The notes under the pieces: model-generated
Database searches by the model: none
The model's input: the letters and a program-made list of their open reading frames with translations, nothing else
What the model was told of the DNA's origin: nothing
Part shown: piece by piece, positions 1 through 5,813 of the stretch
How positions within the stretch are numbered: position 1 is the first letter of the stretch
How the letters are laid out: every line of letters begins with the position of its first letter
Program-made: the position numbers and the translations under genes
From: an uncultured Collinsella sp.
Lineage (GTDB): Bacteria; Actinomycetota; Coriobacteriia; Coriobacteriales; Coriobacteriaceae
Reading direction: 5' to 3'
DNA: 7,928 nt
NCBI GenBank assembly: GCA_902494945.1
Contig: CABUVF010000098.1
Coordinates: forward strand, 1-7,928

Positions 1-1
1 C

Positions 2-76
2 GCCAGAAACGTTACTCCCCAGCTGGCCATCGAGGTCATGCTGTTCGATATCAGGAAGGCACTGAAATGCCGTTAG
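2..76 (+). CDS. holB: C-terminal end of an upstream gene, probably DNA polymerase III delta' subunit (partial)
   Basis: Frame 2 is open from the window edge and ends at TAG 74-76. It gives 24 residues containing NVTPQLAIEVMLFDIRKAL, which resembles the usual 'NPQLALE-LL' helix at the C-terminus of the clamp-loader delta' subunit. The stop lies 10 nt inside the next gene, so the two are translationally coupled. In many Gram-positive genomes holB directly precedes ricT (yaaT), and that order supports the call. The delta' subunit is a structural AAA+ part of the clamp loader, which places the sliding clamp on DNA. Only the tail is visible, so the identity rests on a short motif plus gene order. 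Confidence 0.6.
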   Translation, partial: ARNVTPQLAIEVMLFDIRKALKCR

Positions 77-1722
77 TCGTACCCGTTAAGTTTACCTACG
101 CCTCGCGCGACCTGTGGTTTGACCCGCAGGATCTGGATATCCTCGAGGCTGATTACGCTATTTGCTCCACCGAGCGCGGAACCGAGATCGGTCAGCCGCT
201 CAAGCCCGTGCTGCGTGTGGCGAGCGACATCGACCTGCAGCTTGCCGACGACCTGGCCATCCAGGGTGACGAGGCCATGGTCGATTTCCGCCGTCTGGTC
301 AAAGAGCTCGACCTCGAGATGAAGCCAGTCGGCGTCGAGTACCTGTTTGGCGGCGAGAAGGCCGTGTTCTACTTTGCCGCCGAGGAGCGCGTCGATTTTC
401 GTCAGCTCGTCAAGGACCTGTCCTCGACGCTGCATATTCGCGTCGACATGCGCCAGATCGGCGTGAGCGACGAGACCCGCCTGATGGGCGGCTATGCCCA
501 GTGCGGACAGGAGCTCTGCTGCACGCGCTTTGGCGGACAGTTTGAGCCCGTCTCGATCCGCATGGCAAAAGAGCAGGACCTGCCGCTCAACTCGTCCAAG
601 ATCAGCGGCGTTTGCGGCCGCCTGATGTGCTGCCTGCGCTATGAGTTTGAGGCGTACAAGGACTTTAAGAGCCGTGCGCCCAAAAAGAAGACGCTCATCG
701 ATACGCCGCTTGGCAAGGCGCGTATTCAGGAATATGACACGCCGCGTGAGCAGCTGGTGCTGCGCTTGGAGAACGGCAAGGTCTTTAAGGTCAACCTGGC
801 CGATATGACCTGCTCGGAGGGCTGCAAAAAGAAGGCCGCCGAGCAGGGCTGCAACTGCCGCCCCGACTGCGTGACGCGTGACGTGCTCGAGCGCATCGAG
901 TCGCCCGAGATGCGCCTGGCGCTCATGGAGCTCGACCGCGAGAACGGCGTCGACGTGGGCGATGGCCTGTCGAGCGCCGACCGTCTTGCCGGCACGTCGA
1001 TGCCCAAGCGCCGTCGTCGCGATGCGGACGCCGATATCCGTGCCGGTCAGAGCCAGGGCGAGGGTCGCGGCCGCGGTAAGGGCCGCGGCAAGGCCGAGGC
1101 ACCCGAGGCTGAGGAGGCTTCCGGTGGACGTCGCCGCCGCAATCGCTCGGGTTCGGGCAATGCCGGCGAGGCCGCTTCTGCAGGCAAGAATTCCCCTCGC
1201 GAGCGCGAGGCTCAGCAGCCTCAGCAGCAGAATCGTGGCGGTGGCATGAACCCCACGCGCCGTCGCCGCCGCCATTTGTCGAGCGAGGAGCGTGAGGACG
1301 CCTTCCGCGCCGCAGCCGCTCGCGAAGCCGGTGCCGCCCCCAAGGGTGGTTTGGGTTCCGATACGCCTGCCGACAAGGGTGGCAAGCAGCGCAACGATGA
1401 CGAGCGCGCCCCGCGTCCGCGTCGTCGCCATTCCTCGGGCACGCAGCAAAAGCCCTCGGTGCCCTCCGTGGCCGATCAGGTCTCGGATGGCGAGGTCAAG
1501 GTCACACGTCGTCGCCCCGGAGATGGCGGAGGGGCGGCGGCCAAGGCCGCGCGCGGCGCTGCTCGCGACGAACGCGAGTCGCGCGAAGATCGTGGTGGCG
1601 AGGGTTCGGCCGACCAGGGCCAGAAGCGCCGTCGCCGTCGTCGTTCCCGCAAGCCGCGTCAAGATGGTGGCGAGGGTTCGACCCCGTCTTCGTCTGCACC
1701 ACAACCGCCTACCGGCGAATAG
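67..1722 (+). CDS. ricT: RicT / PSP1-domain protein (YaaT family) with a long arginine-rich C-terminal tail
   Basis: RicT is the PSP1-domain member of the RicA-RicF-RicT (YmcA-YlbF-YaaT) complex, which carries Fe-S clusters and assists RNase Y in mRNA processing, with effects on sporulation, competence and biofilm in Bacillus. The core spans about residues 1-300. Cysteines C146, C151, C152, C183, C188 and C189 lie in the conserved segment around GGYAQCGQELCC and GVCGRLMCCLRYE. A second cluster, C249, C253, C262, C264 and C268, follows. Bacillus YaaT is about 275 residues, whereas this protein has 551. Residues 312-551 are low-complexity and rich in G, A, S, E, Q and R, with arginine patches near 315, 355, 398, 452, 481 and 521. 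The start is ATG 67, with AGGAAGG at 53-59. No ricA or ricF gene is in the window. The family call is firm; the function of the tail is unknown, with RNA binding a reasonable guess. Confidence 0.92.
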   Translation: MPLVVPVKFTYASRDLWFDPQDLDILEADYAICSTERGTEIGQPLKPVLRVASDIDLQLADDLAIQGDEAMVDFRRLVKELDLEMKPVGVEYLFGGEKAVFYFAAEERVDFRQLVKDLSSTLHIRVDMRQIGVSDETRLMGGYAQCGQELCCTRFGGQFEPVSIRMAKEQDLPLNSSKISGVCGRLMCCLRYEFEAYKDFKSRAPKKKTLIDTPLGKARIQEYDTPREQLVLRLENGKVFKVNLADMTCSEGCKKKAAEQGCNCRPDCVTRDVLERIESPEMRLALMELDRENGVDVGDGLSSADRLAGTSMPKRRRRDADADIRAGQSQGEGRGRGKGRGKAEAPEAEEASGGRRRRNRSGSGNAGEAASAGKNSPREREAQQPQQQNRGGGMNPTRRRRRHLSSEEREDAFRAAAAREAGAAPKGGLGSDTPADKGGKQRNDDERAPRPRRRHSSGTQQKPSVPSVADQVSDGEVKVTRRRPGDGGGAAAKAARGAARDERESREDRGGEGSADQGQKRRRRRRSRKPRQDGGEGSTPSSSAPQPPTGE

Positions 1723-1785
1723 CGCCCGCAAACGGATTTAACCTGCCTGACCCCAAACGCGTCGGGGTACCATAGCGCTGAATCA

Positions 1786-1821
1786 ACAACCCTCCCTGCG
1801 ACCGAGCGTAGGGAGGGTTGT
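1786..1821 (+). promoter_or_regulatory. 15-bp hairpin between ricT and comF that contains the comF ribosome binding site
   Basis: The left arm is ACAACCCTCCCTGCG (1786-1800), the loop is ACCGAG (1801-1806) and the right arm is CGTAGGGAGGGTTGT (1807-1821). All 15 positions pair, one of them as G-U (1798 with 1809). There is no T-run after it, so it is not a classic intrinsic terminator, although it could still end ricT transcription. The purine-rich part of the right arm, GGGAGGG 1811-1817, is also the only good Shine-Dalgarno site for the GTG start at 1825. When folded, the RNA would hide that site. A weaker 5-bp hairpin (1750-1754 with 1764-1768) lies upstream. Confidence 0.65.
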
Positions 1822-1824
1822 GTC

Positions 1825-2631
1825 GTGAAGAGACATTTGAATGTGTGGGGATGCCTGCAAGGTGCCGGCATCCTGCCGCTTGCGGACGAATTGCTACCGT
1901 TTGCCGAGCTGGCGGCGCACGAGGCGCTTGAGGCGTTGTCGCCTACGCGATGCGCCGGCTGCGAGTGCTCCGGCGCGCTAATTTGCCAAGACTGCTTGGC
2001 GGCGCTTGCACTCATCGACCCGCGGCATAGCTGCACTCGATGCGGCGCCCCGTTTGGAGACTTGCTGTGCACCGAGTGCTCGGTCGAGGGTACGTCTTCG
2101 GCGATGGCCGAAGCGCTCGACCGGTGCCTGGCATGTGCCGTTTACGCGCATCCGCTGCCGCGGATCATTAAAGCGTACAAAGACGCGGGCGAGCGACGCC
2201 TGGCGCCGTATCTGGCAGAGCTGCTATACGACACCGCCTTACATGCCCAGGTCGCGGCGCCCGAACGCTACGGCGGTGTGTTGTCCGGCGCCGATGCAGT
2301 GGTGTTTGTGCCCGCGACGGCGGCGGCGTTTCGGCGACGCGGCTTCGATCATATGGAAGCCATCGCGCGCCCATTTTGCGAGCTGTCGGGTGTTCCGTTG
2401 CTCGATGCCCTCGTTAAGTACGGCCATGGCGACCAGCGTGAACTCGGCCGTGAAGAACGCCGTGAACGCGCCCGAGGCATGTACGAGACCGTTGAGGACG
2501 TGCGGGGCCGCCGCCTGCTGCTTATCGACGACGTTATCACCACAGGTGCGACGATGGCAGCGGCTTCGGCGGAACTCAAGCGCGCCGGTGCCGCGGCCGT
2601 TGATGGCCTCGCTATCGCACGCGTTTGGTAG
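1825..2631 (+). CDS. comF: ComF family phosphoribosyltransferase-like protein (ComFC/GntX type)
   Basis: ComFC-type proteins act in DNA uptake during natural transformation and related DNA handling. They combine N-terminal zinc-binding cysteine pairs with a type I phosphoribosyltransferase (PRTase) fold. Here the pairs are C43/C46, C54/C57, C70/C73 and C82/C85. The family motif RRGFDH is at 171-176, and the PRPP-binding loop LLLIDDVITTGATM is at 231-244, with the expected two acidic residues followed by TTGAT. The length of 268 residues is slightly above the usual 220-250, mainly from an N-terminal extension before the first zinc pair. The start is GTG 1825, with GGGAGGG 7 nt upstream inside a hairpin; TTG 1837 and GTG 1843 are in-frame alternatives. 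The next gene starts 11 nt after the stop, suggesting one operon. No ComFA helicase is present, and the exact reaction of this family is not settled. The family call is firm; a competence role here is inferred. Confidence 0.9.
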   Translation: MKRHLNVWGCLQGAGILPLADELLPFAELAAHEALEALSPTRCAGCECSGALICQDCLAALALIDPRHSCTRCGAPFGDLLCTECSVEGTSSAMAEALDRCLACAVYAHPLPRIIKAYKDAGERRLAPYLAELLYDTALHAQVAAPERYGGVLSGADAVVFVPATAAAFRRRGFDHMEAIARPFCELSGVPLLDALVKYGHGDQRELGREERRERARGMYETVEDVRGRRLLLIDDVITTGATMAAASAELKRAGAAAVDGLAIARVW

Positions 2632-2642
2632 GGGTGATTCAT

Positions 2643-3752
2643 GTGGCGGTAACAATCAAGCGGTGCAACAAGCCGACAAAAGAGCAGTTAGCGGCTTCCG
2701 TGATCCTGACGGGCGCCTCGGCGTTGCGTATGATTCGAGCCGAGCGCCGGCAGATGGGCTACATCGGCTGGAAGGACCTTGAGCCCGAGGAGGAGCGCCG
2801 CGTGCTGTGTACGTCATCGCCTTCGGCCGAGGATATCTACCTTCCCGACCTGGTGCGAATTGGAGCTAAAAGTGGCGAGGTGCAAGAAGATCTGTGCTTG
2901 CTGGTGGGATCTGCGGCGCAGCGCCGCCGCATGCCTGGCGTGGGCTGGTCCGTGTGCTCCGGGTTGCCTGCCGGCGCGATTCTAGAGGTGGAACCGGGGG
3001 TGTACAGCCTATCTCCCGAGGCCCTTTGTGTTGCCGTCGCCCGCGAGGTCGGCTGTATCCAGGCGTTTGCCCTGGCCCAGGAACTGTGTTCCAAGATTTC
3101 ACTGAGCGATCGCGGGAAGTATCTGCCTCCTTACACCTCGCCTGTTGCGAATAGACTTGCAAAGGACAAGGACCAACCGGCAGACGTGGGCTACTTTGAA
3201 GTCGAGCCGGTGCTGACGCCCGATCGCCTGGCAGGCTACCTTGCGACATGCAAGGGGAATGTGGCCAAACAGCTGCTGCGCCTGTGTCCCTACCTGTCAG
3301 AAAACCTGCGCTCGCCCATGGAGTGCATCATGCTCGCTCTGTTTTCGCTTCCGTTTTCCTATGGCGGATTTGCCTGCGGTCCCTTTAAGACCGACTACAA
3401 GATCGAGTTCGATGACCGCGCGCAGGCAATCTCGGGGATGCCGCATGCAGTTTGCGATGCGTATCAGGAAGCAGCCCGGTTTGACCTTGAATATAACGGT
3501 GAGCTGGGCCATTCCTCCCGGAAGGGACGTATCCATGATGAAAAACGCAACACGGGCTTGATTACTATGGGAATCGAGGTCGCGACGGTCAACAACGAAA
3601 TGCTCTGCGTCATGGAAGCGATGGAAGCGCTCGCATGGCGCATCCACCAGCGCATGGGTAAGCGATATCAGAATCGCGTAGAGGCTCGTCGAAAGAGGCA
3701 AGATGCTCTGCTGAATACGCTCCGAGCGTGCTTTGGGCTCAAGCCGGCGTAA
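2643..3752 (+). CDS. Protein of unknown function: AbiEi-like N-terminal part plus DUF559 / endonuclease-fold-like C-terminal part
   Basis: The product has 369 residues, is soluble and has no signal peptide. Residues 80-155 (a valine-glycine strand, AAQRRRMPGVGW, a GLPAGAILEVEPGVYSLSPEALC stretch, then helices) follow the pattern of actinobacterial proteins labelled 'type IV toxin-antitoxin AbiEi family', where a short beta segment ends in 'tSPERtl-dla'. Residues 222-350 resemble DUF559/Vsr-like PD-(D/E)XK folds: SPMEC 224-228, CDAY with D272, FDLEYNGELGH with E283 and H290, then DEKRN 299-303 and a TMGIEV strand. The usual E-x-K is E-Y-N here, so nuclease activity is doubtful. A basic helix (336-353) closes the protein. 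GTG 2643 is chosen because AGGGG 2630-2634 lies 8 nt upstream; the frame is also open from TTG 2625, which would overlap comF. I recall it as a paralogous Coriobacteriia family. A defence, antitoxin or DNA-repair role is only a guess. Confidence 0.7.
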   Translation: MAVTIKRCNKPTKEQLAASVILTGASALRMIRAERRQMGYIGWKDLEPEEERRVLCTSSPSAEDIYLPDLVRIGAKSGEVQEDLCLLVGSAAQRRRMPGVGWSVCSGLPAGAILEVEPGVYSLSPEALCVAVAREVGCIQAFALAQELCSKISLSDRGKYLPPYTSPVANRLAKDKDQPADVGYFEVEPVLTPDRLAGYLATCKGNVAKQLLRLCPYLSENLRSPMECIMLALFSLPFSYGGFACGPFKTDYKIEFDDRAQAISGMPHAVCDAYQEAARFDLEYNGELGHSSRKGRIHDEKRNTGLITMGIEVATVNNEMLCVMEAMEALAWRIHQRMGKRYQNRVEARRKRQDALLNTLRACFGLKPA

Positions 3753-3787
3753 AACTATGGCTTTATAGGGGGTCTGTTTATATGTGC

Positions 3788-4004
3788 TGTGCAAAAAACG
3801 GCAAATATGAGTACTGTTATTAAACTAGTGGCAGCAAAAACAAAGAAACTTGGGCCGAAAATCTGGATTCATTGAATAGATAATAAACGAATGTGGAATA
3901 TCTTGGCGCCAAGCAGGCTGTGCGGAACTCAAAAAGGGCTCGTGGGGCGGAAAAACGCTGCTACTAAATTTGTAGCAGTACTCATATTTGCCGTTTTTTG
4001 CACA
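3788..4004. repeat. 217-bp element bounded by long inverted repeats (perfect 29-bp ends), MITE-like or dispersed repeat
   Basis: The 29 bases at 3788-3816 are the exact reverse complement of 3976-4004. Each end begins TGTGCAAAAAACGGCAAAT when read inward. The symmetry continues imperfectly inward to 3835 and 3957, giving arms of about 48 bp (3788-3835 and 3957-4004). The inner part of each arm can itself fold: CTGCTAC/GTAGCAG around TAAATTT at 3958-3978, and a wobble version at 3814-3834. The roughly 121-bp core is AT-rich compared with the genes around it and includes the 12-bp palindrome CTTGGCGCCAAG at 3902-3913. No transposase is encoded and no clear target duplication flanks it. Read inward, both arms would encode the same first peptide, VQKTANMST, which suggests two copies of one repeat unit in opposite orientation. 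Whether it is mobile is unknown. Confidence 0.8.
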
Positions 4005-4005
4005 C

Positions 4006-4067
4006 GGCACCCTGAGACGGGTGCCCCGGAGCTCCCCGTAGGGGAGCTCCGGGCTTCATGGGGGCAC
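4006..4067 (+). terminator. Set of GC-rich, partly competing hairpins (possible terminator or attenuator)
   Basis: Hairpin A pairs GGCACCC (4006-4012) with GGGTGCC (4019-4025). Hairpin B is a perfect 13-bp stem, CCCGGAGCTCCCC (4025-4037) with GGGGAGCTCCGGG (4041-4053), closed by a three-base loop GTA. An alternative outer stem pairs GTGCCCC (4021-4027) with GGGGCAC (4061-4067) and cannot coexist with the full A and B stems. The sequence after B is CTTCAT, so there is no real T-run. This could still stop transcription coming from the comF side, as high-GC bacteria often use strong stems without long U-tracts. It may also be a dispersed extragenic palindrome. Confidence 0.45.
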
Positions 4068-4125
4068 GAATGGTCTGCTCCGACCTGCAAAATCTGTGCT
4101 CACGGTGCGAATGACGTCCCTAACC

Positions 4126-4154
4126 TTAAACTTTAGCTTGAACTTAGCTATAAT
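4126..4154 (+). promoter_or_regulatory. Sigma-70-type promoter upstream of the substrate-binding lipoprotein
   Basis: The -10 hexamer TATAAT at 4149-4154 is a perfect consensus match in otherwise GC-rich DNA. TTAAAC at 4126-4131, 17 bp upstream, is a partial match to TTGACA, and the region between is AT-rich. Transcription would start near 4161, about 325 nt before the likely start codon at 4486. No other sequence in the gene-free region is as promoter-like. Confidence 0.6.
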
Positions 4155-4160
4155 GCGCTA

Positions 4161-4485
4161 CGTTCCTGCCAGGCTGTGGTTGCGGACGGGCGAAATGTCC
4201 ATCCTAGTCCAAGACAGACGCGGTCAAAGGGATCCACGTAAGCGACCGCGTGCGCGCGGCGCGATCATGGCGCGTCCTAGATGTAAGCCGCACCGTCCGT
4301 TCTACTTTCTTTGGGGCAATACCGCCTCGCGGGCGAGCGGGTCAGTCGTGAAGGTGGCTGCGGCCTCCCGAGCAAACACCCCGGTGCGCAAGTGTGGGGT
4401 CAAATACCAGGTCAGCTGGTGGGAACAACCCGATATTCCGCGCAACGCACGGATCGTATACGACACAGAAGGCAGGGTAGTGGAC
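4161..4485 (+). other. Long leader or possible non-coding RNA between promoter and lipoprotein gene
   Basis: This 325-nt stretch follows the promoter and ends at the chosen start codon. It is in frame with the lipoprotein (open back to GTG 4096), but I do not think it is coding. It has no good ribosome binding site before ATG 4195 or ATG 4267. It uses AGA, AGG, CGA and CGG for arginine, whereas ricT and the lipoprotein body use CGC/CGT. The translation is very basic, and the open frame runs upstream through the promoter. Local stems are visible: ACGCGGTC/GACCGCGT (4218-4225 with 4244-4251), CCG-CTCG/CGAG-CGG (4322-4339) and ACCCC/GGGGT (4378-4382 with 4396-4400). I recognise none of the conserved cores of T-box, RNase P, tmRNA, SRP RNA or common riboswitches. 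Confidence 0.4.
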
Positions 4486-5496
4486 ATGGTGAGGGGCAGC
4501 TTGATGCACGCGGCTCGGTTAGGTGCTGGGACCGCGGCGGTCATTGCCGTATTGGGCTTGAGCGGATGCGCGTTCAACCCACTGTCCACGTTCACGACAC
4601 CCACGATTGACCAGATCGAGCGCGAGACCGTTACCCCTACGGTGTCGGACGATGCCCTGGTCACTCCCGGTACCCTGACGGTTGCTCTCGATACCTCCGA
4701 TGCTCCGCAGGCCATGCAGGGCGCCGATGGTAACCTCACGGGCTACGCAGTCGACGCTGCCCGCGCCCTTGCAAGCCGTATGGGCCTTAAGGTTGCCTTC
4801 GTCGATGCGTCTTCTGCCGATTCCGCGCTCGGCGACAAAAAGGCCGACATCTTCATTGGCGACATCAATTCCACGGATGGTGACATCAGCGTGCTTGGTA
4901 CTTGCCTGTACGACGCTGCGGCAGTGTTCGGAAAGACGAGCGACGGCGAGTCGCTGAGCGTTTCCACCGAAACGCTTAGCACCGCTACCCTGGGCGTTCA
5001 GACCTCCTCGGCCTCGCAGGAAGCGCTCGCCAAGCAGAGCATCACGGCCAACCAAAAGACCTTCTCCAACATCAACGAGTGCTTTGAGGCACTCGAGTCC
5101 GGCGAGGTAGACTACGTGATCTGCGACTCCACGGCCGGCGGCTACCTTGCGCGCCTGATGAGCCAGGTCTCTTACGTCGGCGCGCTCGAGACGCCCTCGA
5201 CGCTCGGCGTCGCGGGCCTCGCGGCCAACGACGAGCTATGCCGTGCCGTGAGCGATGCCCTCGACGGTATCACGGTCGATGGCACGCTCGAGGCGGTCCA
5301 CTCCGTTTGGTACGGCACGATGCCCTATGACCTCACCACCAAGACGGTCTCGGGCGCCGACGTGCAGTCGACCGACACCGGATCCGGCGAGTCCGCATCC
5401 TCCGATTCGAGCAGCGAGGGTGCATCTTCCGAGGATAAATCGTCCAGCCAGGAGGGCACTATCACCGACGTCGACATTAACAAGCTCAATAGCTAG
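4486..5496 (+). CDS. Substrate-binding lipoprotein, solute-binding protein family 3-like, orphan
   Basis: This is a secreted, membrane-anchored binding protein of the kind that delivers small solutes, often amino acids, to an ABC transporter. The signal peptide has a hydrophobic core (about 12-26) ending in the lipobox LSGC, so C28 would be lipidated. The family 3 pattern starts at TLTVALDTSDAPQAM (63-77), then DGNLTGYAVDAARALASRMG (81-100) and KADIFIGDINS (119-129). The 'T-x-x-R' arginine that grips the carboxylate of amino acid ligands is not visible after the IGDINS strand, so the ligand is open. C140, C199, C213 and C252 could form disulfides. After the binding fold comes a serine-rich acidic tail (295-324) ending ITDVDINKLNS. 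No permease or ATPase is adjacent. Starts: ATG 4486 (AGGG at 4474-4477) or ATG 4504 (GAGGGG at 4491-4496); both keep the signal peptide. The product has 336 residues from 4486. Confidence 0.8.
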   Translation: MVRGSLMHAARLGAGTAAVIAVLGLSGCAFNPLSTFTTPTIDQIERETVTPTVSDDALVTPGTLTVALDTSDAPQAMQGADGNLTGYAVDAARALASRMGLKVAFVDASSADSALGDKKADIFIGDINSTDGDISVLGTCLYDAAAVFGKTSDGESLSVSTETLSTATLGVQTSSASQEALAKQSITANQKTFSNINECFEALESGEVDYVICDSTAGGYLARLMSQVSYVGALETPSTLGVAGLAANDELCRAVSDALDGITVDGTLEAVHSVWYGTMPYDLTTKTVSGADVQSTDTGSGESASSDSSSEGASSEDKSSSQEGTITDVDINKLNS

Positions 5497-5562
5497 TTAT
5501 TGCTAGGGGTGGCATCTCCTATTCGCTAGGAGGGACGCCTCTTCACGGTTTCAACACGCATC

Positions 5563-5596
5563 GCCGGGCTCTCTCAACAGGGGAGCCCGGCTTTTT
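5563..5596 (+). terminator. Intrinsic terminator after the lipoprotein gene
   Basis: GCCGGGCTC (5563-5571) pairs with GAGCCCGGC (5583-5591), extendable by two inner pairs to leave a 7-nt loop. TTTTT (5592-5596) follows directly. This is a textbook intrinsic terminator 67 nt downstream of the lipoprotein stop codon, and it separates that gene from hpf. A small 6-bp hairpin, CTCCTA/TAGGAG (5516-5521 with 5527-5532), lies between the stop codon and the terminator. Confidence 0.92.
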
Positions 5597-5813
5597 CGTT
5601 TCCATAAAACCAGCAGTTCAAAGACATGTTTTAGGTGCAAAACTAAGGTCGCTGTCGCCTTCCCATAGCGCACTTTGCCACAGAAAAGTGCGAGACTTCG
5701 GTATGCGGTATCAAGCAATCGTTATTCGGGTCTTTGGGAATCCGCGTGATTAAATGCACGGCAATGGGTACATAGCCAGTACAGTAAGTCCCCGAGGCAG
5801 ATTGGAGCCACGT
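5597..5813 (+). promoter_or_regulatory. Upstream region of hpf with one hairpin; no clear promoter
   Basis: This 217-nt stretch follows the terminator and ends at the hpf start; with the terminator region it makes a gene-free interval of about 317 nt (5497-5813). It must hold the hpf promoter, because the terminator ends the previous unit. A perfect 8-bp stem, CGCACTTT (5669-5676) with AAAGTGCG (5685-5692), is present without a T-run. TACATA 5769-5774 and TACAGT 5780-5785 are possible weak -10 boxes, but neither has a convincing -35. A frame continues upstream of hpf to ATG 5754 but lacks a ribosome binding site there. No RNA gene is recognised. Confidence 0.35.

Noticed and set aside
73..1731. 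Antisense open frame of 552 codons opposite ricT
   Set aside because: It is a mirror of a GC-rich gene with strong codon bias; its translation is Leu/Ala/Arg-rich low complexity with no recognisable domain, while the + strand frame has RicT motifs and a good ribosome binding site.
3753..3787. Possible terminator right after the endonuclease-like gene
   Set aside because: Only a 4-bp stem (CTAT/ATAG) is present and no T-run follows, so it is too weak to call.
3825..4010. Short - strand open frame (61 codons) across the inverted-repeat element
   Set aside because: GTG start without a ribosome binding site; it is mostly made of the repeat arm and the AT-rich core, with no domain.
3891..4136. 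Short + strand open frame (81 codons) across the repeat and hairpins
   Set aside because: No ribosome binding site before ATG 3891, and the frame runs through the inverted repeat and the 13-bp palindrome, so it is better explained as structured non-coding DNA.
4096..4485. N-terminal extension of the lipoprotein by 130 residues
   Set aside because: It would bury the signal peptide and lipobox deep inside the protein, starts upstream of a consensus-type promoter, and uses rare arginine codons unlike the body of the gene.
4161..4485. T-box, RNase P RNA, tmRNA or SRP RNA in the leader
   Set aside because: None of the conserved core sequences I know for these RNAs is present; short look-alikes such as GGTGGCTGCGG do not fit their contexts.
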